DNA of 36,810 bases from Staphylococcus edaphicus (lineage in GTDB: Bacteria > Bacillota > Bacilli > Staphylococcales > Staphylococcaceae): positions 1 to 36,810 of the forward strand of contig NZ_MRZN01000024.1 in assembly GCF_002614725.1 (NCBI RefSeq), read 5' to 3'. Under the pieces are notes generated by a model that was not told where the DNA came from, did no database searches, and saw only the letters and a list, made by a program, of their open reading frames with translations. Made by a program: the position numbers and the translations under genes. Numbering within the stretch: position 1 is the first letter of the stretch; every line of letters begins with the position of its first letter. Below, one piece after another: positions 8,384-18,137 of the stretch.

Positions 8384-9763
8384 TTAATTTGTAAGTTCGG
8401 CATATGATTTGTCATTGTATGTGTCTTTATCTAGATTGTTTGTTAATTTTGCTGTTCCTGTACCTGCAAGCATAGAGTCATTAACATTTAATGCTGTACG
8501 GCCCATGTCAATTAATGGTTCAACAGAAATTAAGACACCTGCAAGGGCAATTGGTAAGTTTAGTGTAGATAATACAATAATGGAAGCAAATGTTGCGCCA
8601 CCACCCACACCAGCTACACCAAAGGAACTGATGATAACAACGCCGATGACAGAGAGTATGAATTGTAAGTTTACTTCAACGCCAGCAGCTGGCGCTACCA
8701 TCACTGCTAACATTGCTGGATAAATACCAGCACAACCATTTTGGCCGATGGATAAACCGAATGAAGCAGAGAAGTTAGCAATACCATCAGGCACACCTAG
8801 ACGATTTTTTTGAGTTTGAACATTAAGTGGTAATGCACCTGCACTTGAACGAGAAGTAAAGGCAAACATAAGTACTTCGCCTGTTTTTTTAATAAATGTA
8901 ATAGGATTTAATCCGATAACAGTAACAATGATTAAGTGAATGATATACATCACGATAAGTGCTGCATAAGATGCGATAACAAATTTACCTAAAGTCCAAA
9001 TAGCTCCAAAATCACTGGTTGCGATTGTAGATGTCATTATAGCTAAAATACCATAAGGCGTTAAACGTAACACGAATGTTACGATTGCCATAACTAAGTT
9101 ATACACTGCATCTATACCACGTTTAAGCAAGTGACCACTTTCAGGTTGTTTGCGCATAACACGTAAGAATGCGAACCCAATAAATGCAGCGAAAATAACA
9201 ACTGCGATAGTTGATGTCGTACGTTGACCAGTGAAATCTAAGAAAGGATTACTTGGTAATAATTCTAAGATTTGCTGTGGCAATGTATTAGCTGCCATAT
9301 CTTTAGCTTGGCTTGCGATTTCGCTACCTCTTGAGCTTTCAGCATTACCTAAATCAATCGATGAAGCATCTAGTCCGAATACTAACGCTGAAATAATCCC
9401 AATAATAGCCGCTATAGCAACGGTACCTATTAAGAAAATAAAGATGTAAATACCAATTTTAGCGAATTTATCACCGATTTTAATTTTAGTAAATGCTGAA
9501 ACGATTGAAATAAAAATGAGTGGCATTACAATCATTTGTAATAATGCGATATAGCCATCGCCCACAATACTAAACCAATCCATTGATTGTTTAGTCACTT
9601 TTGCGTCGACACCGTAGATTAAATGAATAACAACACCAAAAACGATACCTACCCCTAAAGCAGAGAATACACGTTTAGGAAATGAAACATGTCTTTTAGC
9701 CATAACATATAATCCAACGAGAAAGGCCGCAAAAATAATGATGTTAAGAATAGTTAATAACAT
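8384..9763 (-). CDS. tcyP: L-cystine sodium/proton symporter TcyP
   Basis: This is a dicarboxylate/amino acid:cation symporter (DAACS family). The 459-aa length and context match the staphylococcal L-cystine importer TcyP. The first 110 residues hold three hydrophobic helices. The conserved core includes the serine-rich re-entrant loop (TSRSSAGALPLNVQTQ) and the second hairpin region (GVAGVGGGATFASIIVLSTLNLP). The C-terminal helix has the NVNDSMLAGTGTAKLTN motif with the substrate/cation-contacting Asn and Asp. The start at 9763 has only a weak ribosome-binding site (TAGGTC). It is monocistronic and ends at the shared terminator 8258-8331. Confidence 0.9.
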   Translation of the reverse strand: MLLTILNIIIFAAFLVGLYVMAKRHVSFPKRVFSALGVGIVFGVVIHLIYGVDAKVTKQSMDWFSIVGDGYIALLQMIVMPLIFISIVSAFTKIKIGDKFAKIGIYIFIFLIGTVAIAAIIGIISALVFGLDASSIDLGNAESSRGSEIASQAKDMAANTLPQQILELLPSNPFLDFTGQRTTSTIAVVIFAAFIGFAFLRVMRKQPESGHLLKRGIDAVYNLVMAIVTFVLRLTPYGILAIMTSTIATSDFGAIWTLGKFVIASYAALIVMYIIHLIIVTVIGLNPITFIKKTGEVLMFAFTSRSSAGALPLNVQTQKNRLGVPDGIANFSASFGLSIGQNGCAGIYPAMLAVMVAPAAGVEVNLQFILSVIGVVIISSFGVAGVGGGATFASIIVLSTLNLPIALAGVLISVEPLIDMGRTALNVNDSMLAGTGTAKLTNNLDKDTYNDKSYAELTN

Positions 9764-9950
9764 AAAAAAAGACCTACACTTTCCTATTTAATATTTTTGA
9801 AATCCGATACGTATACTAAGGATATTAGCAAAATCAATAATATTCAAGTATGTAACTCAATAAATTTATGAATTTTAAATGACTTTATTTTCTGATAATT
9901 AAAGGGTGCAACATAAGAGAGGGTTGTGAATCTAGTTAAATATATAACAA

Positions 9951-9985
9951 ACTGCCGTTAAGGATGATATTACCTTAACGGCAGT
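9951..9985 (-). terminator. Terminator of the HTH/coiled-coil gene
   Basis: A 13-bp perfect stem (9951-9963 / 9973-9985) with a 9-base loop lies 28 nt beyond the stop codon at 10013. On the minus strand it is followed by a short T-rich stretch. Confidence 0.8.
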
Positions 9986-10012
9986 GTTGTTTAATCCGAA
10001 GTTGAAAATAGT

Positions 10013-11041
10013 CTATAGGTTAAATAAGCGCGCGAAGAAACCTTTGCGTTCTTCTTTTGGTGTTTCGTGTGCTATTGGTGTTGATTGTGGTGATGTTGCT
10101 TCAGTTGTTTCAGACTGTTGTGAGCTTGGTTCTGTGATTTCATCAGAAATAGATGAATTATCTGTAGATGTAGTAGACGATTCTGCAGTTTCATCATCTG
10201 ATTTCACTTGTTCAGTAGACGATTTTTCTGCTGTGTCTGATGGTTTTGTCTCAGACTTGGATGTATTATCTTTTGTCGTTTCAGTAGGTTGTTCACTGAT
10301 TTGTGTGATTTCAGATTCCCCAGTTGCTACTTGTGCAGCCATTTTGTCTGTCGTGCTTGTAGATGTTGTATCAGCCGTTGTTGTTGCGACGTTATCATCT
10401 GATTTGTGACTGTTGCTACTTGCAGATTCAGTTGAATGCTCTGTTAAGGCATCGCTGTTGCTTGATGTAGTACGCGCTACTCCCACATGTGAAGATTCCA
10501 CGTTCGATTTAGCTAACTCAGATTGTTCTTTTTGAGAATCTTGAATAACATTTTGCGTTGTTTTAATTTCATCCGTTGACGTTTGAATTGCTTTTAATGA
10601 TGCTGTATTTTCATCTAATTTGGTAGTGATTTGATTTTGCATTTCATGTAATTCTTGTTGTTGTTGATGTACTTGGTTAATCATTTGACCAAGCATTTGA
10701 CGTTCATCACGCATTTTTTGGATTTCTGAACGCAAATCTTCAACAAGTTTAGAAACATTTTGATCTGTAGGTAAATGGTTACTGTCATCTTTGACTAACA
10801 CTTGTAAAAAGTCTTTTTCTTTTTCTAATTCTTCAAATGCTAAATCATAACTATTTGTTTGTTTAACTTTATCCGCGATATCTTGGAAGAGTTCGATATC
10901 CTCTTCATGGAAATCTGTAGCTTCACGGCCACGGTATTCTGTTTTACTAAGCTGGTAACCGCGTTCCTCTAAATGCTGAACGATTTTACGGACTTGTTTT
11001 TCACTTAGCTCCACGCGTTGTGCAAATTCTTTGGTTAACAT
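10013..11041 (-). CDS. HTH protein with coiled coil, disordered Ser/Thr/Glu tract and C-terminal amphipathic tip
   Basis: This 342-aa protein has an unusual modular plan. Residues 1-60 form a winged or MerR-like helix-turn-helix (LTKEFAQRVELSEKQVRKIVQHLEERGYQLSKTE is the DNA-binding-like part). Residues about 65-170 are charged and predicted coiled coil with glutamine-rich heptads. Residues about 175-325 are low-complexity Ser/Thr/Glu. The last 12 residues (KEERKGFFARLF plus two) form a basic, aromatic amphipathic tip. The ATG at 11041 is chosen because AAAGGA lies 9 nt upstream. It resembles DUF536-type plasmid-replication-associated proteins at the N-terminus. A homologue sits near xpt in other staphylococci. 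Role unknown; a DNA-to-membrane tether is a hypothesis. Confidence 0.8.
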   Translation of the reverse strand: MLTKEFAQRVELSEKQVRKIVQHLEERGYQLSKTEYRGREATDFHEEDIELFQDIADKVKQTNSYDLAFEELEKEKDFLQVLVKDDSNHLPTDQNVSKLVEDLRSEIQKMRDERQMLGQMINQVHQQQQELHEMQNQITTKLDENTASLKAIQTSTDEIKTTQNVIQDSQKEQSELAKSNVESSHVGVARTTSSNSDALTEHSTESASSNSHKSDDNVATTTADTTSTSTTDKMAAQVATGESEITQISEQPTETTKDNTSKSETKPSDTAEKSSTEQVKSDDETAESSTTSTDNSSISDEITEPSSQQSETTEATSPQSTPIAHETPKEERKGFFARLFNL

Positions 11042-11165
11042 AGAAATAAGTCCTTTCATTAATTGTTTTATGTATACCGACGTTTGTCTTCGGTTAGTGA
11101 AACGTCAGTCTTACCTCTACGTCAGTTTAAACTGTTTTAACAGTGATTTCAAGTGGTGATAATTA

Positions 11166-11828
11166 TCATTTGCGCAATTCCATTTGTTCAAGCAAGGGAT
11201 AAATAATACTACGAGAAATTCTATTTGCAAAAACATATTTAAGAATATAGTTTGATTTCACACTAGGACCGTAGATATCTTTTGTCAATTCAATATTTGA
11301 CTTTATAAATAAATCCATCGGTTTGCCAGTCGCATAATCCTGAATACTAGGTGCTAAATAGTCAATTTCATGTTGCTTTTCAAAACCATGTTCGTATAAA
11401 AATTGTCTCCTATTATCCATAATATGTACTTCATCTTCAGAAACTTCTTCCGGTTCTTTTGGTACTTCTAACATAATGAAATTGACATCATGTGCGTGTA
11501 CTTGATTAGACAAGATATTTATTTCTTTTTGAATACGTTCAAGTGTCTTTGTGATGATGTCATCATGATTAGGTTGATCGTTAGCAATTAAATAAATTAA
11601 AAATGATGAATTCGTAGTAGCTTCATAATGCGCTGTTGCTAAACTGACTACTTCATCGGATTCGATACCTACTAAAAAAATGTAATCATCTTTTGTTCTT
11701 TCATTCTTTAAAGACTGTTTAAAAATTTGTTCGTCTTCAGACAGACCGATATCAAATTTAGTATCATATAACTTCAACGCTGACTTAAATAATGGGTCAT
11801 CGATTGATGTTATTGTCTTAAACTCCAT
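11166..11828 (-). CDS. Possible GNAT-fold acetyltransferase-like protein
   Basis: This 220-aa cytoplasmic protein has an alpha/beta pattern (FLVGIESDEVVSLATAHYEATTNSSFLIYLIA) typical of the GNAT core. It lacks a clear Q/RxxGxG/A acetyl-CoA loop, so catalytic activity is doubtful. It resembles a conserved staphylococcal hypothetical encoded between tcyP and xpt. It is transcribed divergently from nothing nearby; the gap to the next minus-strand gene contains that gene's terminator, so it has its own promoter. The annotation is tentative. Confidence 0.65.
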   Translation of the reverse strand: MEFKTITSIDDPLFKSALKLYDTKFDIGLSEDEQIFKQSLKNERTKDDYIFLVGIESDEVVSLATAHYEATTNSSFLIYLIANDQPNHDDIITKTLERIQKEINILSNQVHAHDVNFIMLEVPKEPEEVSEDEVHIMDNRRQFLYEHGFEKQHEIDYLAPSIQDYATGKPMDLFIKSNIELTKDIYGPSVKSNYILKYVFANRISRSIIYPLLEQMELRK

Positions 11829-11996
11829 AGGTACACCCCCAAATTATTGCGTTCATTATAACATAATATTGAATTGAGTAATTAAAGTACAATTAAATTT
11901 ATTTTGTTGTGAAAGTATAGGAATTAAGGGTTAATGAAATGAATGGTTTCAGCCCTAATGTATGATAATGCTATTAGTTGATTGAATTGAAAATTA

Positions 11997-12032
11997 AAGC
12001 CCCACTGCTCAATTTGTTGAGTTAGTGGGGCT
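11997..12032 (-). terminator. Terminator of the general stress gene
   Basis: A long stem pairs AAGCCCCACT (11997-12006) with AGTGGGGCTT (12023-12032), with extra pairing inside the loop. On the minus strand it is followed by TAATTTTC. It closes the SigB-type gene at 12126. Confidence 0.8.
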
Positions 12033-12125
12033 TATGCATGAGCATGAGCTCAAGTGAAATAACGAATCTTTTTAAATTAAGTTATATTACGGTCTCTGTC
12101 AGATAAATATTAGGGAAGTAGGTGA

Positions 12126-12542
12126 TTATGATTTTGGTCCATTTGTTTCTTCTGAATAATGGCTGTCATCTTTCACGGGTTCAGTTTCATACGCAGCATT
12201 AGCATTTTCAACTTCTTCATGTGACGACTTATCTTTAGTGGCAACAACAAGATAGTTACCATTCAATATTTCTTTCTTATAGCGTGCCATTTCTTCATCA
12301 GATAACTTGTAGTATGATAAGACGATTTCTTCACCATCTTCACCAGTTAATACTTTAGCCATTTTATCGCTGAATGAACCACTTGTAGCAGTTAAGTTTA
12401 CTTCAGAGTCATGTAACGCATCAATGTGTAACTTTGATTTGCTGATGACTGAGACTTCAGATTCTTTATAACCGTCTGAAAGTTTAGATTTGATTGCATC
12501 AATGATACCTTCTTTGTTTTGAACAATAGTGAATTCTGACAT
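12126..12542 (-). CDS. General stress protein 17M-like (YflT domain) protein
   Basis: This 138-aa cytoplasmic protein matches the GSP17M/YflT family. Its N-terminal alpha/beta domain (FTIVQNKEGIIDAIKSKLSDGYKE is the start) spans about 100 residues and is followed by an acidic, disordered tail (EVENANAAYETEPVKDD). The biochemical role of the family is unknown; B. subtilis members belong to the SigB general stress regulon. A good SigB promoter at 12584-12609 lies upstream, and GGAGG precedes the start. Single-gene unit with its own terminator. Confidence 0.82.
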   Translation of the reverse strand: MSEFTIVQNKEGIIDAIKSKLSDGYKESEVSVISKSKLHIDALHDSEVNLTATSGSFSDKMAKVLTGEDGEEIVLSYYKLSDEEMARYKKEILNGNYLVVATKDKSSHEEVENANAAYETEPVKDDSHYSEETNGPKS

Positions 12543-12583
12543 TTAATGTTCCTCCATTCGTTGTTGTATGAATTATTACATAT

Positions 12584-12609
12584 TTACCCCATGCGCTATA
12601 CTATAAAAC
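12584..12609 (-). promoter_or_regulatory. Sigma-B promoter
   Basis: On the minus strand GTTTTA (12604-12609) is followed after 14 nt by GGGTAA (12584-12589). This fits the staphylococcal SigB consensus GTTTWW-N12-15-GGGWAW. The -10 element is 41 nt upstream of the start codon of the YflT-domain gene. Confidence 0.8.
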
Positions 12610-12787
12610 GGATACAATTATATTATATAGGGAACTTACTAGACTGACAAATAACAATTTAGTGGATTTGTTAACGTTTTCTAAAAACATAGAAAAATAA
12701 AATAAAAGTGTCTGTAAAGCGCTTACAAGCAATTAGCTTATTGAAAATATTGCCAAAATTTGCTATCATCAGTTAATAATTTAGCTA

Positions 12788-12857
12788 ACTCATATAATCT
12801 AAAGGATACGGCTTTAGAAGTTTCTACCATGTTGCCATTAACGACATGACTATGAGT
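12788..12857 (+). ncRNA. Purine (guanine-type) riboswitch of the xpt operon
   Basis: The P1 strands ACTCATA (12788-12794) and TATGAGT (12851-12857) enclose the conserved TATAATCT, GTTTCTACC and CCATTAACGACATGAC elements of the purine aptamer. The residue that pairs with the ligand is C (12850, in GACTATG), which specifies guanine/hypoxanthine rather than adenine. The expression platform extends about 245 nt to a terminator at 13071-13102. This fits guanine-dependent attenuation of xpt-pbuX-guaB-guaA, known in S. aureus. Confidence 0.9.
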
Positions 12858-13070
12858 AACCAATACAATACACTAGCAATTCAAAATGAGCAGTTATGAA
12901 AAGTGATGAAGTCTATATCCTTTTTAGCGCACTCATCATGCAAATCTTGTCTTTAAGAATACTTTTTTTACATAGTTAAAGGGAAATGGTTGTAAAAAAA
13001 TTATTTTTAATTTCAGTTATGTTGTGAATTGAAATGATTCTGCTTTTAGTATTGCACGTTCACTCATAGA

Positions 13071-13102
13071 TCCTGAAACTAAGTTAGTTTAGGGTTTTTT
13101 TT
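13071..13102 (+). terminator. Riboswitch-controlled terminator before xpt
   Basis: TCCTGAAACTAA pairs with TTAGTTTAGG with one bulged base, and the stem is followed by eight T residues (13095-13102). It lies 28 nt upstream of the xpt start, so ligand-dependent termination would silence the whole operon. ACTCATAG at 13062-13069, just before the stem, is complementary to the riboswitch P1 3' strand. Confidence 0.85.
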
Positions 13103-13129
13103 GTATACAAAATGAGGAGGTTTTTTCGA

Positions 13130-13711
13130 GTGGATTTGTTGAAGCAGAAGGTTGAAGCAGATGGTGTGGTCATTGATGAAAAGATATTGAAGGTTGATGG
13201 ATTTTTAAATCATCAGATTGATGCAAGATTAATGCATGATGTAGGTCAAACATTCTATGAACAATTTAAGGATGAAGGTATTACAAAGATTTTAACTATA
13301 GAAGCTTCTGGTATTGCCCCTGCGATTATGGCGGCTATGCATTTTGATGTACCTTGTCTCTTTGCGAAAAAGGCCAAGCCAAGCACGTTGAAACAAGGTG
13401 CTTATCAAGCTGATATCCATTCTTTCACTAAAAATACAACGAGTACAGTCATCGTATCAGATGAGTTTTTAGGGGAAGATGATCGCGTATTAATCATTGA
13501 TGATTTTTTAGCTAATGGTGATGCTTCACTGGGACTGAATGAAATTGTGAAACAAGCTCAAGCGACAACGGTAGGCATTGGTATTGTCGTAGAGAAAAGC
13601 TTCCAACCAGGTAGAACGCGTTTAGAAGAAGCGGGTTTGACTGTTTCATCTTTATGCAAAGTAGCGTCTTTAAGTGGTAATAAAGTGACATTTGTAGGGG
13701 ACGAAGCATGA
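13130..13711 (+). CDS. xpt: Xanthine phosphoribosyltransferase
   Basis: Xpt converts xanthine and PRPP to XMP for purine salvage. The 193-aa protein shows the type I phosphoribosyltransferase PRPP loop (VLIIDDFLANGDAS) at about residues 124-137 and the TIEASGIAPA stretch. The start is the GTG at 13130, 10 nt after AGGAGG. The ATG at 13112 overlaps that ribosome-binding site, and the GTG start gives the family's N-terminus (DLLKQKVEADGVVIDEK). The last 4 nt overlap the pbuX start (ATGA), so the genes are translationally coupled. Confidence 0.95.
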   Translation: MDLLKQKVEADGVVIDEKILKVDGFLNHQIDARLMHDVGQTFYEQFKDEGITKILTIEASGIAPAIMAAMHFDVPCLFAKKAKPSTLKQGAYQADIHSFTKNTTSTVIVSDEFLGEDDRVLIIDDFLANGDASLGLNEIVKQAQATTVGIGIVVEKSFQPGRTRLEEAGLTVSSLCKVASLSGNKVTFVGDEA

Positions 13712-14976
13712 AGACGTCTATCTTAAGTCTGCAACATTTATTAGCGATGTACGCAGGTGCGATACTCGTACCTATTATTGTGGGGACAAGCTTAGATTTC
13801 ACACCAGAACAAATCGCTTTTTTAGTCACGGTTGATATTTTTATGTGTGGTGTAGCTACTTTTTTACAGGTGTGGAAAGGCACAGGTACCGGGCTTCCAA
13901 TCGTACTTGGTTGTACATTTACAGCGGTTGCACCAATGATATTGATTGGGCAAACGAAAGGTATTGGAGACTTATATGGCTCTTTATTCTTATCAGGAAT
14001 ATTAGTAGTCCTTATTGCACCTTTCTTTTCCTATTTAGTAAGATTCTTCCCGCCCGTGGTTACTGGAAGTGTCGTTACCATTATTGGTATTAATTTAATG
14101 CCAGTAGCTATGAACTATTTAGCTGGTGGTGAAGGTGATAAACATTACGGTGACCCTAAAAATATCATCTTAGGTGTCATTACGCTGATTATTATCTTAA
14201 TTGTACAACGATTTACCACTGGTTTTTTAAAGTCTATTGCTATACTTATAGGACTCATTGTGGGAACTGCTTTAGCAGCAATCTTTGGTATAGTGGATGT
14301 AAACCAAGTTGGCACAGCGCATTGGTTCTCATTACCACAACCGTTTAGATTTTCAACATTTAGTTTTGATTTAGGTGCGACACTTGTATTCTTTATTGTT
14401 GCGTTAGTTAGCTTAATAGAATCAACTGGTGTGTACCATGCTTTAAGCGAAATTACTGGAAAAAAATTAGAACGAAAAGATTTTCGAAAAGGTTATACAG
14501 CGGAAGGTATCGCCATCATTTTAGGTTCAATCTTTAATGCATTTCCGTATACGGCCTATTCACAAAATGTTGGTTTAGTTTCCTTATCCGGTGCGAAAAA
14601 GAATAAAGTTATCTATGGCATGGTTATATTGTTGGTTATTTGTGGATGTATTCCTAAATTAGGTGCACTGGCGAATATGATCCCGCTCCCAGTATTAGGT
14701 GGTGCGATGATAGCAATGTTTGGCATGGTTATGGCATATGGTGTTAGTATATTAGGTAATATTAATTTTAAGAATCAGAATAATTTATTGATTATTGCTG
14801 TATCGGTTGGACTAGGAACGGGTATAAGTGCAGTACCGCAAGCATTCAAAGCCTTGGGTGAGCAATTTGCATGGTTAACGCAAAACGGTATTGTACTTGG
14901 CGCAATTTCGGCAATTATTTTGAATTTCTTTTTTAATGGTATAAAGCAGCAACAAGATACTGAAGTTACGAAATGA
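13708..14976 (+). CDS. pbuX: Xanthine permease
   Basis: This NCS2-family xanthine:H+ symporter has 422 aa and about 14 membrane segments. Signature features are LQHLLAMYAGAILVPIIVG at the N-terminus and the family motif around FNAFPYTAYSQNVGLVSLSG in the middle. The start overlaps the xpt stop by 4 nt. It supplies xanthine to Xpt. Transcription continues into guaB 37 nt on. Confidence 0.95.
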   Translation: MKTSILSLQHLLAMYAGAILVPIIVGTSLDFTPEQIAFLVTVDIFMCGVATFLQVWKGTGTGLPIVLGCTFTAVAPMILIGQTKGIGDLYGSLFLSGILVVLIAPFFSYLVRFFPPVVTGSVVTIIGINLMPVAMNYLAGGEGDKHYGDPKNIILGVITLIIILIVQRFTTGFLKSIAILIGLIVGTALAAIFGIVDVNQVGTAHWFSLPQPFRFSTFSFDLGATLVFFIVALVSLIESTGVYHALSEITGKKLERKDFRKGYTAEGIAIILGSIFNAFPYTAYSQNVGLVSLSGAKKNKVIYGMVILLVICGCIPKLGALANMIPLPVLGGAMIAMFGMVMAYGVSILGNINFKNQNNLLIIAVSVGLGTGISAVPQAFKALGEQFAWLTQNGIVLGAISAIILNFFFNGIKQQQDTEVTK

Positions 14977-14980
14977 TTAA

Positions 14981-16480
<1,500 letters not shown>

Positions 16481-16502
16481 GTTAAAAGGAGATAATAAAT
16501 TT

Positions 16503-18044
16503 ATGGAAATGGCGAAAGAGCAAGAGCTCATACTTGTTTTAGACTTTGGTAGCCAATACAATCAATTAATTACACGACGTATTCGTGAAATGGGCGTTTA
16601 TAGTGAACTGCATGATCACGAGATTAGTATTGAAGAAATTAAACGTATGAATCCCAAAGGTATCATCCTTTCTGGCGGACCTAATTCAGTTTACGAAGAA
16701 GATTCATTTACGATTGATCCAGAAATCTATAACCTAGGTGTTCCTATTCTAGGTATATGTTATGGCATGCAATTGACTACAAAACTTTTAGGCGGGAAAG
16801 TCGAACGTGCCAATGAACGAGAATACGGCAAAGCGATTATCAATGCTAAAACGGATGAATTATTCTTTGGTTTACCAGAAGAACAAAATGTTTGGATGAG
16901 TCACTCGGATAAAGTAATCGAAATACCAGAAGGTTTCGAAGTCATTGCTGATAGTCCAAGCACAAATTATGCAGCAATTGAAGATAAATCACGTCGTATT
17001 TATGGTGTGCAATTCCACCCAGAAGTTCGACATACAGAGTTTGGTAATGATTTACTTCGTAACTTTGTGCGCCGCGTATGTGACTGTACTGGTGAATGGT
17101 CTATGGAAAACTTCATTGAAATTGAAATTGACAAAATCCGCAAGCAAGTAGGCGATCGTAAAGTATTGTGTGCGATGAGCGGCGGTGTTGATTCCTCTGT
17201 CGTAGCTGTACTATTACACAAAGCGATTGGTGACCAGTTGACTTGTATCTTTGTGGATCATGGTCTATTACGTAAAGGCGAAGGCGACATGGTTATGGAG
17301 CAGTTCGGTGAAGGTTTCAATATGAATATTATTCGTGTTGATGCACAGGAACGCTTCATGAGTAAACTCCAAGGTGTATCTGATCCAGAACAAAAACGTA
17401 AAATTATTGGTAATGAATTTATCTATGTGTTTGACGACGAAGCGTCTAAGTTGAAGGGTGTTGATTTCTTAGCACAGGGTACACTCTATACAGATGTTAT
17501 CGAATCTGGTACGAAAACTGCACAAACGATCAAATCACATCACAATGTAGGTGGCTTACCAGAAGATATGGAATTCCAGTTAATCGAGCCAATCAATACG
17601 CTCTTTAAAGATGAAGTGCGAGAATTAGGTATCGAATTAGGTATTCCAGAACATTTAGTATGGCGCCAACCATTCCCAGGTCCTGGATTAGGTATCCGTG
17701 TGCTTGGTGAAATCACAGAAGACAAACTTGAAATTGTACGCGAATCAGACGCAATTTTAAGACAGGTCATTCGTGAGGAAGGTCTTGAACGCGAGATATG
17801 GCAATACTTCACTGTATTACCAGGCATCCAATCTGTAGGTGTTATGGGAGACTACCGTACATATGATCACACGGTTGGTATCCGTGCCGTAACATCCATT
17901 GATGGAATGACAAGTGACTTTGCACGTATCGATTGGGAAGTCTTACAAAAGATTTCTAGTCGTATTGTAAATGAAGTTGACCACGTTAACCGCGTCGTCT
18001 ACGATATTACCTCTAAACCACCAAGTACGATCGAGTGGGAATAA
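16503..18044 (+). CDS. guaA: GMP synthase (glutamine-hydrolysing)
   Basis: GuaA aminates XMP to GMP. The 513-aa protein has the class I glutaminase domain with nucleophile C86 (GICYGMQ) and a His-x-Glu partner ([10 protein letters not shown]). The ATP pyrophosphatase P-loop is SGGVDSS at 226-232, and the dimerisation domain ends in PPSTIEWE. The start is the ATG at 16503 behind AAAGGAG. The last codons (ATC GAG TGG GAA TAA) are the attachment core of the adjoining island, so integration preserves the protein. The native terminator has been moved 14.4 kb away to 32504-32537; the island supplies a replacement at 18060-18106. Confidence 0.97.
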   Translation: MEMAKEQELILVLDFGSQYNQLITRRIREMGVYSELHDHEISIEEIKRMNPKGIILSGGPNSVYEEDSFTIDPEIYNLGVPILGICYGMQLTTKLLGGKVERANEREYGKAIINAKTDELFFGLPEEQNVWMSHSDKVIEIPEGFEVIADSPSTNYAAIEDKSRRIYGVQFHPEVRHTEFGNDLLRNFVRRVCDCTGEWSMENFIEIEIDKIRKQVGDRKVLCAMSGGVDSSVVAVLLHKAIGDQLTCIFVDHGLLRKGEGDMVMEQFGEGFNMNIIRVDAQERFMSKLQGVSDPEQKRKIIGNEFIYVFDDEASKLKGVDFLAQGTLYTDVIESGTKTAQTIKSHHNVGGLPEDMEFQLIEPINTLFKDEVRELGIELGIPEHLVWRQPFPGPGLGIRVLGEITEDKLEIVRESDAILRQVIREEGLEREIWQYFTVLPGIQSVGVMGDYRTYDHTVGIRAVTSIDGMTSDFARIDWEVLQKISSRIVNEVDHVNRVVYDITSKPPSTIEWE

Positions 18045-18046
18045 TA
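18030..18046 (+). repeat. attL core
   Basis: ATCGAGTGGGAATAATA overlaps the last four sense codons and stop of guaA. It is identical to attR at 32473-32489 over 17 bp, and the flanks diverge immediately on both sides (G/C before, T/G after). Confidence 0.93.
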
Positions 18047-18059
18047 TATAACCATAATA

Positions 18060-18106
18060 AAAGAGTTAGAAACGTTGCTATAATGCACTTTCTAGCTCTT
18101 TTTATT
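18060..18106. terminator. Island-borne terminator between guaA and int
   Basis: AAAGAGTTAGAAA (18060-18072) pairs with TTTCTAGCTCTTT (18089-18101) with a single G-U pair, followed by TTTATTTT. It ends the guaA transcript after insertion and, on the other strand, the int transcript. Confidence 0.8.
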
Positions 18107-18111
18107 TTGTC

Positions 18112-18133
18112 TTGAATACGTTTTGAATACGTT
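18112..18133 (+). repeat. Left integrase arm-type site (tandem direct repeat)
   Basis: TTGAATACGTT occurs twice with no spacing (18112-18122 and 18123-18133), just beyond the int stop. The same word recurs in direct orientation at the right end (32350-32371). This pattern, two arm clusters flanking the core, is what tyrosine integrases with an N-terminal arm-binding domain use. Confidence 0.65.
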
Positions 18134-18137
18134 CCGT

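Noticed and set aside
13112..13129. ATG at 13112 as the xpt start
   Set aside because: It overlaps the AGGAGG that serves the GTG at 13130, and the extra residues (MRRFFR) are not in the family.
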